From positions 1-64,000 of the forward strand of contig NZ_SWDB01000005.1 in NCBI RefSeq assembly GCF_005116735.1: a stretch of 64,000 bases of DNA. The letters run 5' to 3'. The notes below the pieces were generated by a model, which made no database searches, was not told the origin of the DNA, and was given only the letters and a program-made list of their open reading frames with translations. The translations under genes were made by a program, and so were the position numbers. This DNA is from Thalassotalea mangrovi (GTDB taxonomy: Bacteria; Pseudomonadota; Gammaproteobacteria; Enterobacterales; Alteromonadaceae). Within the stretch, counting starts at the first letter, position 1, and each line of letters starts with the position of its first letter. This document shows positions 1 through 9,240 of this stretch, in pieces.

Positions 1-13
1 CTAAAATCCGCAC

Positions 14-50
14 ATATGAATTTGCATATATATGTATTTTCATATATCTT
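14..50 (+). promoter_or_regulatory. Candidate ArsR operator/promoter
   Basis: A near-perfect palindrome spans 14-45: 13 of 16 base pairs match about a centre between 29 and 30, with outer arms ATATGAA (14-20) and TTCATAT (39-45). It overlays a possible -35 TTGCAT (22-27) and, after 17 bp, a -10 TATCTT (45-50). The arsR ATG is at 95. An operator covering its own promoter is the usual autoregulatory layout for ArsR/SmtB repressors. The palindrome is visible; its use by this ArsR is inferred. Confidence 0.6.
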
Positions 51-94
51 GTTTTGCTATATCCCAGCGATCTCCGATAATTGAGACTTATCGC

Positions 95-433
95 ATGACT
101 CAAGATAATTTCCCTCTGATATTTTTCAAATCCCTCGCCGATGATACGCGGTTAAAAATATTGCTTTTGCTTGTTAGTGAGCAGGAATTATGCGTTTGTG
201 AATTTACGTCTGCATTAGACCTTTCGCAGCCGAAAATTTCCCGCCATCTTGCCTTGTTAAAACAACAGGGTCTTATCGAAAGTCGCCGACAAGGGCAGTG
301 GGTGTTTTATTCCTTATCTGAGTCTTTACCACACTGGTGCTTACAAACACTAAAAATGTGTTTTGAGCAGAACGTTGGTTACACCTCAGAGGCGCTTGCA
401 AGCCTGACACGTTTAGCACCAAATTGTACTTAA
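95..433 (+). CDS. arsR: ArsR/SmtB-family arsenic-responsive repressor
   Basis: A winged-helix repressor of 112 residues. It carries the arsenite-sensing motif ELCVCEF with Cys33 and Cys35, equivalent to the ELCVCDL motif of E. coli ArsR, followed by the recognition helix region LSQPKISRHLALLKQQGLI. In this family As(III) binding to the cysteines releases operator DNA. An upstream in-frame ATG at 32 lies inside the palindromic operator and would add 21 atypical residues, so the ATG at 95 (MTQDNFPL) is preferred. It is the first gene of a four-gene unit and is followed after 32 bp by the GAPDH gene, matching the known arsR-gapdh-arsJ order. Confidence 0.9.
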   Translation: MTQDNFPLIFFKSLADDTRLKILLLLVSEQELCVCEFTSALDLSQPKISRHLALLKQQGLIESRRQGQWVFYSLSESLPHWCLQTLKMCFEQNVGYTSEALASLTRLAPNCT

Positions 434-465
434 ATTTAAAAATGAAATGTTATTAGGAAGTTAGT

Positions 466-1470
466 ATGACGATTAAAGTAGGTATAAACGGTTTTGGCCG
501 TATGGGTCGCCTGGTTCTGAGAGCGGCTTGGGACTGGCCAGAAATTGATTTTGTTCATATCAACGACCCGGCAGGTGATGCTACTACCTTAGCCCACTTA
601 ATTAATTTTGATTCCGTTCATGGCCGCTGGGATAAAGAAGCGTCGGCGACTGAAGAACAAATGATCATTGAACATCAGGTGATAACGACCAGTCAAAATA
701 CCACGATTGAAACGACCGACTGGTCATCCTGCGATATTGTTATTGAAGCCAGCGGCAAGATGAAAACCAAAGAAATACTCGCTGCCTATTTGCAGCAAGG
801 CGTGAAAAAGGTCGTGGTTACAGCACCGGTCAAACAGGACGGTGTACTTGATATCGTCATGGGCGTTAATGATTATTTATACGAACCCGACAAATACGAT
901 ATCGTCACCGCGGCATCCTGTACCACTAACTGCCTGGCACCTGCGGTGAAGGTGTTGCATGAAGCAATCGGCATTAAGCACGGCAGCATGACCACGATTC
1001 ATGATATTACTAACACCCAGACCATTCTCGATGCCCCACACAAAGACCTGCGCCGCTCAAGGGCCTGTGGAATGAGTCTGATACCTACTACCACAGGTTC
1101 GGCAACCGCAATCACTCATATCTTCCCGGAACTTAAAGGCCGGTTAAATGGCCATGCGGTACGCGTCCCTCTGGCGAATGCCTCTTTAACGGATTGCGCG
1201 TTTGAAATGAATCGTGATACCGATGTTGACGAAATCAACCGTTTGTTTTCAGAAGCTGAGCAGGGGGAGTTACAGGGAATACTGGGTTACGAAGAGCGGC
1301 CACTGGTATCCATCGATTACAAGACAGATCCACGCTCTTGTATTGTCGACGCCTTGTCGACCATGGTGATCAATAAACGTCAGGTGAAATTGTATCTTTG
1401 GTACGATAACGAATGGGGATACGCGAATCGTGCAGCCGAGTTAATGTTGAAAGTCGCGAAATCGTTGTAA
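466..1470 (+). CDS. Arsenic-operon type I glyceraldehyde-3-phosphate dehydrogenase
   Basis: A phosphorylating GAPDH of 334 residues with the N-terminal Rossmann motif INGFGRMGR and the catalytic-cysteine signature ASCTTNC near residue 152. AGGAAG at 455-460 is a good ribosome site for the ATG at 466. In arsJ operons this dedicated GAPDH uses arsenate in place of phosphate, giving 1-arseno-3-phosphoglycerate, which ArsJ exports; that pathway is established for the family and is inferred here from gene order. It is probably not the main glycolytic enzyme, because it sits between arsR and arsJ. Confidence 0.9.
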   Translation: MTIKVGINGFGRMGRLVLRAAWDWPEIDFVHINDPAGDATTLAHLINFDSVHGRWDKEASATEEQMIIEHQVITTSQNTTIETTDWSSCDIVIEASGKMKTKEILAAYLQQGVKKVVVTAPVKQDGVLDIVMGVNDYLYEPDKYDIVTAASCTTNCLAPAVKVLHEAIGIKHGSMTTIHDITNTQTILDAPHKDLRRSRACGMSLIPTTTGSATAITHIFPELKGRLNGHAVRVPLANASLTDCAFEMNRDTDVDEINRLFSEAEQGELQGILGYEERPLVSIDYKTDPRSCIVDALSTMVINKRQVKLYLWYDNEWGYANRAAELMLKVAKSL

Positions 1471-1489
1471 CTCAGCAGGCTGTGAAACT

Positions 1490-2743
1490 ATGATTGCCAG
1501 GATTCAAGCTTTACCGGATAAGGTGCGCCAGTATTTGCTGGTCACCATTAACTACTGGGCATTTACCTTAACCGATGGCGCCCTGCGTATGTTGGTGGTC
1601 TTGCACTTTCATGAGTTAGGTTACGACGCCCTGGAAATCGCTATGCTATTTTTGTTTTATGAGTTCTTTGGTGTCGTTACCAATTTAGTCGGCGGCTGGC
1701 TCGGAGCCCGCATCGGCTTAAATCGAACCATGCAAATTGGCCTGGTGTTGCAGGTCATCGCATTGCTAATGCTTACCTTGCCTTCAGAGTATCTGTTTAT
1801 CCCCTGGGTGATGGCCGCACAGGCACTGTCTGGCATCGCTAAAGATCTAAATAAAATGAGTGCTAAATCCAGTGTTAAACATTTAGTATCGGCGGAGCAG
1901 GAAGGCAGGTTGTATAAATGGGTAGCGATTTTAACGGGTTCGAAAAACACCCTCAAAGGCGTCGGCTTTTTCCTTGGCGCCGTATTGTTAACCAGCCTTG
2001 GTTTTCAATATGCGATGCTGGCAATGGCGCTGTTTTTGCTGGTGATGGCAATCATCTCAGCAAGTTATCTTAAACGGGACATGGGTAAGGCCAGCTTTAA
2101 GGCCAAATTTAAGGAAATCTTTTCCAAGAGTCAGGCGATTAACCGCTTATCGTTGGCGAGAATGTGCCTGTTTGCGGCCCGAGACGTATGGTTTGTTGTC
2201 GCCTTGCCGGTTTATTTTGCCAGCCAGTCTGGCTGGGATGACTGGAGTGTTGGAGCCTTTATGGCCTGCTGGGTAATTGCCTATGGGGTAGTACAGGGGA
2301 TGGCACCGAAAATAACGGGTCGCAGTAAGCGCAATGTCGTACAAAATGCGACATTCTGGGGCTGGATCCTGACATTCGTAACCCTATTGCTGGCCCTGGC
2401 GTTTGTTCTTTATGGCTCTGAAAGCCAACCTCTAACCTGGGTGTTGGTGGCTGGCCTGATACTATTTGGCTTTACGTTTGCCATTAACTCATCCTTACAT
2501 AGCTACTTAATAGTTGCCCTGGCAAAATCTGATGGTGTGTCCCTGGATGTAGGATTTTATTATATGGCCAATGCCATGGGGCGCCTCATTGGCACCTTGG
2601 CATCAGGGTTCATGTATTTGAATTATGGTTTGGAAGCCTGTCTGGGTAGTGCAACGTTATTGTTAGTGATATCCACTATTACCGTGAAATTTGTGCCGTC
2701 TCCGGAACAACCGTCCGATTCATCCATACAAACGTCAATTTAG
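1490..2743 (+). CDS. arsJ: Organoarsenical efflux MFS transporter ArsJ
   Basis: A polytopic major-facilitator protein of 417 residues. Its N-terminus (NYWAFTLTDGALRMLVVLHF, then FLFYEFFGVVTNLVGGWLGA) is characteristic of ArsJ. About twelve hydrophobic segments are visible, with a basic cytoplasmic stretch around residues 195-215. It is expected to sit in the inner membrane and export 1-arseno-3-phosphoglycerate made by the upstream GAPDH, giving arsenate resistance without arsenate reduction. It starts 19 bp after the GAPDH stop and ends 10 bp before the VOC gene, so the unit is probably cotranscribed under ArsR. Confidence 0.9.
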   Translation: MIARIQALPDKVRQYLLVTINYWAFTLTDGALRMLVVLHFHELGYDALEIAMLFLFYEFFGVVTNLVGGWLGARIGLNRTMQIGLVLQVIALLMLTLPSEYLFIPWVMAAQALSGIAKDLNKMSAKSSVKHLVSAEQEGRLYKWVAILTGSKNTLKGVGFFLGAVLLTSLGFQYAMLAMALFLLVMAIISASYLKRDMGKASFKAKFKEIFSKSQAINRLSLARMCLFAARDVWFVVALPVYFASQSGWDDWSVGAFMACWVIAYGVVQGMAPKITGRSKRNVVQNATFWGWILTFVTLLLALAFVLYGSESQPLTWVLVAGLILFGFTFAINSSLHSYLIVALAKSDGVSLDVGFYYMANAMGRLIGTLASGFMYLNYGLEACLGSATLLLVISTITVKFVPSPEQPSDSSIQTSI

Positions 2744-2753
2744 TGAGAGCAAT

Positions 2754-3197
2754 ATGTCAGCCACAGAGAAAATGTTAAAACAGTCACAAAAAAGCATCTG
2801 CCACTTATCATTAGGTTGTAATAATCTTGAGCGGATGATTGCGTTTTATACACCAGTTTTGGCAACGCTGGATATCCACATCGCTGCCGAGCACACCGGC
2901 GCTATTGCTTATGGTAAAGGCTATCCAACCTTCTGGATACAAAAGCCGTTTGATGGCCAGGCGGCAACCGTAGGTAATGGCAGCCATATCGGCTTTATGG
3001 CAACCAGCAAAGCACAGGTTGAAAACTTCTACCATGAGGCTTTAACTTGTGGCGGCAGGTGTAATGGTGCCCCGGGGCCTCGCAAGGATTATGGTGAAGC
3101 CTATTTCGGCTGCTTTATTATCGATCCGGAAGGCCACCGCATTGAAGCCAGTTTCTGGGATTTTGAACTGGCAGAAGCATTGAAAACCAAGGGTTAA
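2754..3197 (+). CDS. VOC-superfamily (glyoxalase/dioxygenase-fold) protein in ars operon
   Basis: A VOC protein of 147 residues with beta-alpha-beta-beta-beta repeats: an opening segment with LSLGCNNLERMIAFY and a closing segment with YFGCFIIDPEGHRIEASFWD containing a Glu typical of a metal ligand. The start at 2754 (MSATEKML) lies 10 bp after arsJ; an upstream in-frame start at 2691 would overlap arsJ by 53 bp and is disfavoured. Operon position suggests a role in arsenic or trioxygen-sugar detoxification. It lacks the adjacent cysteine pair of the C-As lyase ArsI, so that name is not applied. Substrate unknown. Confidence 0.75.
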   Translation: MSATEKMLKQSQKSICHLSLGCNNLERMIAFYTPVLATLDIHIAAEHTGAIAYGKGYPTFWIQKPFDGQAATVGNGSHIGFMATSKAQVENFYHEALTCGGRCNGAPGPRKDYGEAYFGCFIIDPEGHRIEASFWDFELAEALKTKG

Positions 3198-3337
3198 CCG
3201 GGATGTTTTCTCGACAAACCCACTAAATTTTAAGGAATATTTTATTTTCACTATTTTGCGGGATTAAAATATCGGATAAGCTAGGGTTAACAAAAAATTA
3301 ATAATCGACAGGCGAACCTCCAGGAAATTGTAATATT

Positions 3338-5629
3338 ATGTCTGATGCAATTGATATGAGCCTTGATGGAATAGAACAACTTCCATTAAGACGATTTACA
3401 GAAGATGCCTACCTGAATTATTCCATGTACGTCATCATGGATCGTGCACTTCCCCATATTGGAGACGGCTTAAAGCCGGTTCAGCGCCGCATTATTTATG
3501 CGATGTCAGAACTGGGCCTGACCGCGCTGGCCAAATATAAAAAATCGGCCCGTACCGTTGGTGATGTTTTAGGTAAATTTCACCCGCACGGAGACTCCGC
3601 CTGTTATGAAGCCATGGTATTGATGGCGCAACCATTTTCCTATCGCTATCCGTTGGTGGATGGTCAGGGGAACTGGGGCGCACCAGATGATCCAAAATCC
3701 TTTGCGGCGATGCGTTATACCGAAGCGAAACTGTCGAAATTTGCCGAAGTATTGCTTTCGGAGCTTGGCCAGGGCACCGTTGACTGGTTACCAAACTTCG
3801 ATGGTACATTGAAGGAACCGAAGTCTTTACCGGCGCGATTGCCGCACATTATGCTAAACGGCATTACCGGTATCGCTGTTGGTATGGCAACTGACATACC
3901 GCCGCATAATGTCCGCGAAATTGCCAATGCCTGCGTGCATTTGATTGAACAGCCGAAAGCCGGGCTTGAAGAGCTTCTTGAGCATGTTAAAGGCCCGGAC
4001 TATCCAACCGATGCGGAAATCATTACCCCAAAAACTGAGATCGAAAAGATCTATCAGTCTGGACGTGGCAGCATCAAAATGCGTGCCGTCTATGAGGTAG
4101 AGCAGGGTGAAATCGTTATAAGTGCGCTGCCTCATCAGGCGTCGGGGGCGAAAATCCTCGAGCAGATTGCGGCGCAGATGCAGGCCAAGAAATTACCTAT
4201 GGTTGTTGATTTGCGTGATGAGTCTGATCATGAAAATCCGACTCGCCTGGTTATTGTGCCACGCTCGAATCGCGTTGAGATTGAGCCGTTAATGCAGCAT
4301 TTGTTTGCTTCAACGGATCTGGAAAAGAACTACCGGGTAAATCTCAATATGCTTGGGCTCGACAATCGTCCGGCAGTTAAAAACCTGAAACAAATTCTGA
4401 GTGAATGGCTCGAGTATCGCCGTGAAACCATTCGTCGTCGATTACAATATCGACTCGATAAGGTATTGGCACGACTACACATTCTTGATGGCTTGCTAAT
4501 CGCCTACCTGAACATTGATGAAGTGATTGCGATAATTCGCGAATACGATGATCCTAAGGCTGAATTAATGCAGCGTTTCGGCCTGTCTAAGCTACAGGCG
4601 GAAGCGATCCTCGAAATAAAACTTCGTCAGTTAGCGAAACTGGAAGAGATAAAAATTCGTGCCGAACAGGAGGAGCTGAGTAAAGAGCGTGATCAACTTG
4701 AAAAGATCTTAGCTTCTAAGGCACGGTTAAATACGCTGATGAAAAAGGAAATCCTGGCAGCGGCGCAAGATTATGGCGACGAGCGACGTTCGAAACTGGT
4801 TGAACGTGCCGAAGCCAAAGCCATGTCGGAAAAAGACCTGGTACCTTCCGAACCGGTTTCGGTGGTCGTTTCAGAAAAAGGCTGGGCGCGCTGTGCCAAG
4901 GGCCATGATATTGATCCACAAGCCATGTCCTACAAAGCTGGGGACAGCTATATGTGTTCTGCAAAAGGGCGGAGTAATCGTCCGGTGGTGTTTATTGACT
5001 CATCCGGAAGGGCGTTTGCAACCGATGCCCATACCCTGCCATCAGCGCGAAGTCAGGGCGAGCCGTTAACCGGGCGGTTTAGTATTGCCGCCGGCCAGAC
5101 GATTACCCAATCGGTAATGGCCGATGATCAACAAACCTTCTTGTTAGCCAGCGATAGTGGTTATGGCTTTATCGGTAAGTTTGCCGATATGGTATCACGT
5201 AATAAAAATGGTAAAGCCCTGTTAAGCCTACCACAGGGCGCACGAGTGTTGACACCTCAACAGGTTAACGACATCGATAATCAGTCTTGTTTAGCGATCA
5301 CCAGCGAAGGGCGGATGCTGTTGTTTCCAATGAAAGATTTACCGCAATTGAGCAAAGGTAAAGGTAATAAGATTATCAATATCCCGTCAGCCCGGGCCAA
5401 AGCCCGGGAAGAATTGCTGGTAGTACTCAGCGTGGTCGGTGCAGAAGATTCGGTAACCCTGTATGCTGGCAAGCGCAAGCTTACGTTAAAACCGGGCGAC
5501 CTGGAGCATTATCGTGGTGAACGAGGCCGACGTGGTAACAAGCTACCCAGAGGTTTGCAACGGGTTGAGCGAATGGAAATTGATTCGCCAAAACCGGCGG
5601 AAGCCGCGGCACCTGCTGAAGAGTCGTAA
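3338..5629 (+). CDS. parC: DNA topoisomerase IV subunit A
   Basis: A type IIA topoisomerase breakage-rejoining subunit of 763 residues, close to E. coli ParC (752). The DNA-cleaving tyrosine is Tyr127 in AAMRYTE. The quinolone-determining positions equivalent to E. coli Ser80 and Glu84 are Ser87 and Glu91, both wild type. The C-terminal half holds the coiled coil with [16 protein letters not shown] and a beta-pinwheel domain ending in GERGRRG. ParC with ParE decatenates daughter chromosomes. No parE is adjacent; the arsenic operon lies directly upstream. The only Shine-Dalgarno-like AGGA (3322-3325) is 12 nt from the ATG, a long spacing. A terminator follows the gene. Confidence 0.95.
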   Translation: MSDAIDMSLDGIEQLPLRRFTEDAYLNYSMYVIMDRALPHIGDGLKPVQRRIIYAMSELGLTALAKYKKSARTVGDVLGKFHPHGDSACYEAMVLMAQPFSYRYPLVDGQGNWGAPDDPKSFAAMRYTEAKLSKFAEVLLSELGQGTVDWLPNFDGTLKEPKSLPARLPHIMLNGITGIAVGMATDIPPHNVREIANACVHLIEQPKAGLEELLEHVKGPDYPTDAEIITPKTEIEKIYQSGRGSIKMRAVYEVEQGEIVISALPHQASGAKILEQIAAQMQAKKLPMVVDLRDESDHENPTRLVIVPRSNRVEIEPLMQHLFASTDLEKNYRVNLNMLGLDNRPAVKNLKQILSEWLEYRRETIRRRLQYRLDKVLARLHILDGLLIAYLNIDEVIAIIREYDDPKAELMQRFGLSKLQAEAILEIKLRQLAKLEEIKIRAEQEELSKERDQLEKILASKARLNTLMKKEILAAAQDYGDERRSKLVERAEAKAMSEKDLVPSEPVSVVVSEKGWARCAKGHDIDPQAMSYKAGDSYMCSAKGRSNRPVVFIDSSGRAFATDAHTLPSARSQGEPLTGRFSIAAGQTITQSVMADDQQTFLLASDSGYGFIGKFADMVSRNKNGKALLSLPQGARVLTPQQVNDIDNQSCLAITSEGRMLLFPMKDLPQLSKGKGNKIINIPSARAKAREELLVVLSVVGAEDSVTLYAGKRKLTLKPGDLEHYRGERGRRGNKLPRGLQRVERMEIDSPKPAEAAAPAEES

Positions 5630-5636
5630 AATCTTA

Positions 5637-5669
5637 AAAGCCGGCATTTGCCGGCTTTATCTTTTTTTT
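5637..5669 (+). terminator. Rho-independent terminator after parC
   Basis: AAAGCCGGC (5637-5645) pairs with GCCGGCTTT (5650-5658) around a 4-nt ATTT loop, followed by a run of eight T at 5662-5669. It ends parC transcription and separates it from plsC. Confidence 0.9.
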
Positions 5670-5771
5670 AAAGCAATTTTTGTAAAATTGTAAGAAGCTT
5701 TCCTCAATTCCATACTATTGTGTATAATTGCGCCCCTTATTATCAGGCTATTTGGTCTATAGAGGTATATT

Positions 5772-6530
5772 GTGTTAGCTATATTGCGCATTCTGACATT
5801 AGCGCTTTCGTTAATTTTGACAACGCTCGCGTCATTATTAATGTGTATTATTCGTCCGTTTCACCGAGACAATGTTCATTTTCCGGCTAATATCGTTGGC
5901 AGTCTCTCACCGGTTATCGGTGTAGAACTGGAAATCAGGCGTCGCAAAGAAATCGAAGATTTAGGCCCGGTGGTTTATGTCTGTAATCATCAAAATAGCT
6001 ATGACATATTTACGGTGAGTAAATCATTGCCCAAAGGTACGGTGAGTATCGGTAAGAAGAGCCTGAAATGGATTCCATTCTTCGGTCAAATGTATTGGTT
6101 TACCGGTAACATTCTGATTGATCGCGCCAATCGGTCAAAAGCGCACAGTACCATTGCTTCGGCGGCGCAGAAAATCAAAGAAAAGAACATTTCGGTTTGG
6201 CTGTTCCCAGAAGGTACCCGCAGCTATGGTCGCGGTTTATTGCCTTTTAAGACTGGTGCGTTTCATACCGCAGCTCAGGCAGGCGTACCTATCGTACCGG
6301 TTTGTGTGAGTAATTCTCATGATATGGTGGATTTAAACCGTTGGAAAAATGGCAAAATGATCATCGAGTTTTTACCGCCAATTCATATTCAGGACACCTC
6401 AAAAGAAGGTATCCGGCATATTGCCAACAATACCCATGAGTTAATGCTGGCGAAAATTAATGAGCTTAGTGAAGAAGCTGGCAACCCGTTTCAGCAGTTA
6501 CACGAAAACCAAAAGGCAGAGCAGAGCTAA
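5772..6530 (+). CDS. plsC: 1-acyl-sn-glycerol-3-phosphate acyltransferase
   Basis: A membrane acyltransferase of 252 residues that turns lysophosphatidate into phosphatidate in phospholipid synthesis. An N-terminal hydrophobic segment (about residues 3-27) is followed by the catalytic motif NHQNSYD (His73, Asp78) and the glycerol-phosphate-binding motif FPEGTRS (from residue 145), with a later VPIVPVCVSN segment. The start is GTG (reads MLAILRIL), preceded by AGAGGT. The stop is one base before the rraB ATG, so the two genes are probably cotranscribed. Length and motifs match the E. coli enzyme. Confidence 0.92.
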   Translation: MLAILRILTLALSLILTTLASLLMCIIRPFHRDNVHFPANIVGSLSPVIGVELEIRRRKEIEDLGPVVYVCNHQNSYDIFTVSKSLPKGTVSIGKKSLKWIPFFGQMYWFTGNILIDRANRSKAHSTIASAAQKIKEKNISVWLFPEGTRSYGRGLLPFKTGAFHTAAQAGVPIVPVCVSNSHDMVDLNRWKNGKMIIEFLPPIHIQDTSKEGIRHIANNTHELMLAKINELSEEAGNPFQQLHENQKAEQS

Positions 6531-6531
6531 G

Positions 6532-6882
6532 ATGGAAAATTCAGAGTTACAGCAGTGGTTAGAACATACCTCAGTATTAATTGACGAGTTACTGGAAGAT
6601 GGTTCAAATCCGGAAGCGGTACATACCATCGAACATCATTTTGCCAGTGAAGATTTTACAACCCTGGAAAATGCCGCTGTTGCTGCCTTTAAGTTAGGCT
6701 TTGAAGTGCAGGAACCGGAACAGGCGGAATTGGAAGGTGGCGGCACCATATTCTGTTTTGATATTATTACCGAGCAATATCTTGAAGAAGATGTGTTACT
6801 GGAAGAAACCCGCAGTATGTTCGCATTGGCACAAAAACATAACCTTGATTACGACGGTTGGGGCACTTATTTCGAAGAATAG
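6532..6882 (+). CDS. rraB: Regulator of ribonuclease E activity B
   Basis: An acidic protein of 116 residues matching RraB/YjgD: LIDELLEDGSNPEAVHTIEHHF, a central AAVAAFKLGFEV and the C-terminal LDYDGWGTYFEE signature. In E. coli RraB binds RNase E and reshapes mRNA decay. E. coli RraB has a longer acidic tail after the GTYFE motif that is missing here. The ATG at 6532 lies one base after the plsC stop; an upstream in-frame ATG at 6460 would lie inside plsC and is rejected. Confidence 0.9.
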   Translation: MENSELQQWLEHTSVLIDELLEDGSNPEAVHTIEHHFASEDFTTLENAAVAAFKLGFEVQEPEQAELEGGGTIFCFDIITEQYLEEDVLLEETRSMFALAQKHNLDYDGWGTYFEE

Positions 6883-6920
6883 AATGTGAGTATGGGGAGC
6901 TGGTTGCTCCCCATTGTTTT

Positions 6921-7106
6921 TTATAGTTCCCAATCATCCTCATCCAGTAACTCTTTTAAGCGTTTTTTCTCAAGCAACTCATCAATTCTCTTGCGAGTTC
7001 GTTTACTCACTTGATTATCTGACTTTGGTAAATCCGTATCGGTAGCATCGGGCTCGAAGTCGGCGCCGTCGTCAAAATCATCATCATTCATCTCGTTACC
7101 AGTCAT
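6921..7106 (-). CDS. Small acidic DUF3545/PA3496-like protein
   Basis: A protein of 61 residues: an Asp-rich N-terminal half (DDDFDDGADFEP) followed by a basic-then-acidic helix with RKRIDELLEKKRLKELLDEDDW. This layout resembles the DUF3545/PA3496 family of small gammaproteobacterial proteins, whose role is not established. There is no signal peptide or membrane segment. It converges on rraB with 38 bp between the stops. A second possible ATG at 7091 would remove five residues. Confidence 0.65.
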   Translation of the reverse strand: MTGNEMNDDDFDDGADFEPDATDTDLPKSDNQVSKRTRKRIDELLEKKRLKELLDEDDWEL

Positions 7107-7444
7107 TTGTTATACCTCGAAATAAATAGGAACGGGAAATGGGGGTTATTGAAGGCAACCCGGTTTTTGCTGGGGTTTAAATGCAAAAATAGGCAAATTT
7201 TTTTATAAGATCAAATGAAAAAATAACTGTCTGATTTGTTTGTTTTTAAAATATTCAGAATGCCGAAAAATTGGCTAAGTTTCGCCTTAAACAGCAGCGC
7301 CAGTCACGACTGAAGGCAATTTCTGGCACTATTAAGTGAGTATTTTATTTGAGCGCGAAGACGATTCTCTAGTGATATAAACTGGGTTTTTGCTCTTACT
7401 CAAGGTAACGTATGTAAATTCATCAAATTTCGTAATTATTGAAT
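7107..7444. other. Gene-free divergent spacer
   Basis: This AT-rich stretch of 338 bp lies between the divergent DUF3545-like gene and the SDR gene. No RNA gene, clear repeat or long palindrome was seen. It presumably holds both promoters, but no convincing -35/-10 pair could be assigned. Confidence 0.5.
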
Positions 7445-8191
7445 ATGCGTAAAAATATACTCATTACCGGAGCAAGCTCTGGCCTGGGCAAGGAAATGGC
7501 ACGCCAGTATGCAGCAATGGGCAGAAACCTGGTACTCTGCGCCCGTCGCCGGGATGCTCTGCAGGCGCTTGCCAGCGAGTTAACCAGCCAGTATCCAGAT
7601 ATCAAAGTGCAAATTAGGGCATTGGATGTCAACGAGCATGAGCAGGTATTTACCGTGTTTCACTCGGTAGCCAATGAATTCGGGAAACTGGACCGGGTTA
7701 TCGTTAATGCTGGCATTGGCAAGGGCGGCTCAATAGGTAAAGGTTTTTTTAACGCTAATCGGCAAACTGCTGAGACTAACTTTGTCGCTGCATTAGCCCA
7801 GTGTGAAGCGGCAATGGAAATCTTTCGCCAACAGAATGACGGACATCTGGTCACCATCTCATCGGTCAGTTCAGTGCGGGGCTTTCGTGGTGCCTTTACA
7901 ACGTACGCCGCTACCAAAGCGGGTCTGGCGTCGTTGACCGAGGGTATACGTATCGATGTGTTACACACGCCAATCTCGGTAACCACGATTCATCCTGGTT
8001 ATATTGATACGGAAATCATTGATGAAGGTACAAAGCCGCCGTTTATGGTCGATGTGCAAACCGGCTGTCGCAGTATTATTAAGGCGATCGAAAAGGAAGT
8101 GGATATCGCCTATGTTCCTTTCTGGCCCTGGGCACTACTGCGTCATTTGCTGGCCTGGTTGCCGCTCGGCTGGATGCGAAGATTCAGTTAG
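7445..8191 (+). CDS. Short-chain dehydrogenase/reductase
   Basis: A classical SDR of 248 residues. The cofactor-binding motif TGASSGLG is near the N-terminus, with CARRR after beta-2 suggesting NADP(H), the NAG motif in VIVNAGIGKGG, and the catalytic Ser and Tyr-Lys in ISSVSS and TYAATKAG. The C-terminal stretch WPWALLRHLLAWLPLGWM is hydrophobic and could bind membrane or lipid. The ATG at 7445 is preferred over an in-frame TTG two codons upstream. Substrate cannot be assigned. The gene is monocistronic and converges on the DUF3718-like gene. Confidence 0.8.
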   Translation: MRKNILITGASSGLGKEMARQYAAMGRNLVLCARRRDALQALASELTSQYPDIKVQIRALDVNEHEQVFTVFHSVANEFGKLDRVIVNAGIGKGGSIGKGFFNANRQTAETNFVAALAQCEAAMEIFRQQNDGHLVTISSVSSVRGFRGAFTTYAATKAGLASLTEGIRIDVLHTPISVTTIHPGYIDTEIIDEGTKPPFMVDVQTGCRSIIKAIEKEVDIAYVPFWPWALLRHLLAWLPLGWMRRFS

Positions 8192-8249
8192 CGATAGATG
8201 GTGCTGGTGCCCGGTAAAGGGCACCGCGGGTTCTACTGGATGATTGGTA

Positions 8250-8564
8250 TTACTTTAACATCGCTAAATCGGTAATCTCAGTATCGCCAATACTGCGTTG
8301 CAGGCGGTTCGCTGTTTTCCTGGCACCACTATCATAGGCGAAGCTAATAATGTCCTGATCGTTGCAAACCACATTCAATGCGACGGTCTGGTGATCAAGT
8401 TGGTACTGTTTGATGGTGCGATCCATGCGCAGCACATTATCGCTGGATGCGGACTTACAAATTTCCTGAAGCGCACTTTCAACGTACGGATCCAGGTTAT
8501 TGGCAGCGTGTGCAGAAGATAAGGTTAATAACGTTGCGGTACAGGTCAAAATCAAAGTTTTCAT
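8250..8564 (-). CDS. Secreted DUF3718-like protein
   Basis: A protein of 104 residues with a signal peptide (MKTLILTCTATLLTLSSAHA, cleavage after AHA) and an exported domain of about 84 residues. Two cysteines (EICKSA and VVCNDQD) could form a disulfide. The pattern of a helix, ICK, then a conserved VCN motif resembles DUF3718 proteins of Shewanella, Vibrio and Colwellia, which have no known function. It probably acts in the periplasm. It is a single gene with about 350 bp of upstream DNA. Confidence 0.65.
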   Translation of the reverse strand: MKTLILTCTATLLTLSSAHAANNLDPYVESALQEICKSASSDNVLRMDRTIKQYQLDHQTVALNVVCNDQDIISFAYDSGARKTANRLQRSIGDTEITDLAMLK

Positions 8565-8910
8565 AATGGTTCCCCAATAAACAATGTTGTGTCGTTCAAT
8601 GTCATAGTGGCTTATTTGCTGACAAAAGTTGTTTCGATTCGCGGGCTAGATGTAAGCATTCATTTCAGGGGCGAGTTGTTATGGCATTGAGTTAAACGTC
8701 TGGCGCCCGGTAAATTTGCTAATGCCGCGAAATCTGCAGAGGAAAGGTCGATATAAAGTTTTACATTCGATCATAAATACACAGCAAATTTGTCATTGCT
8801 TGTAGCGGTTAATTAATTAATTTGTTAATGTACTGGATAAATATCCACTATATTGTGTCGGTCCGGATTATCGGCTGGCTGAATTAAAACATCGAGATGA
8901 AGGGATAATT
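8565..8910. other. Divergent spacer with SOS box
   Basis: This 346-bp stretch separates the DUF3718-like gene from yebG. Apart from the LexA-like site at 8831-8850 no gene, RNA or repeat was recognised. Confidence 0.5.
8831..8850 (+). promoter_or_regulatory. Candidate LexA (SOS) box upstream of yebG
   Basis: TACTGGATAAATATCCACTA matches the LexA consensus TACTG-N10-CAGTA, with a single G-to-C difference in the right half, and the inner bases are AT-rich and palindromic (GGATAAATATCC). It lies 60 bp upstream of yebG, a known SOS gene in E. coli, which supports the assignment. Confidence 0.65.
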
Positions 8911-9219
8911 ATGGCTGTAGAAAGTCGATTCGTAGTAGTTCGTAATGGCGTGGAGGTCGAAACGTTTATGGATAAAAAAGCGGCTGATGAGTATGACAAA
9001 ATGCTCGATATGGCAGATAACCTGAGCGCTTTACTGGAGCAATCGCCACTAAACCTTTCCGAAGACAGCGTTGAAGAAATCAGTATTTTCCTGGCCAAGA
9101 ACCGTGAGGATATCCTGGTAGCGTTGCAGGCGAAGAAGCCGAAAGTTGCTAAGCCTAAAGCGGTTGAGACCCCTGCCGAGGCACCGAAAGCAAAAACCAA
9201 AGCAAAAAAATCAGCATAA
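8911..9219 (+). CDS. yebG: YebG-family SOS-inducible protein
   Basis: A protein of 102 residues beginning MAVESRFVVVRNGVEVETFMDKK, with AADEYDKMLDMADNLSALLE, matching the YebG family (E. coli YebG, 96 residues). The C-terminus is a low-complexity Lys/Ala/Pro tail of about 30 residues that could bind nucleic acid. YebG is DNA-damage inducible but its biochemical role is unclear. AAGGGA lies 8 nt before the ATG. The metallopeptidase gene starts 21 bp after its stop, so the two may be cotranscribed. Confidence 0.85.
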   Translation: MAVESRFVVVRNGVEVETFMDKKAADEYDKMLDMADNLSALLEQSPLNLSEDSVEEISIFLAKNREDILVALQAKKPKVAKPKAVETPAEAPKAKTKAKKSA

Positions 9220-9240
9220 ACCCATCAGGGTGACAGACAG

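Noticed and set aside
2754-3197. ArsI C-As lyase
   Set aside because: The protein is VOC-fold and in an ars operon but lacks the adjacent cysteine pair expected of ArsI.
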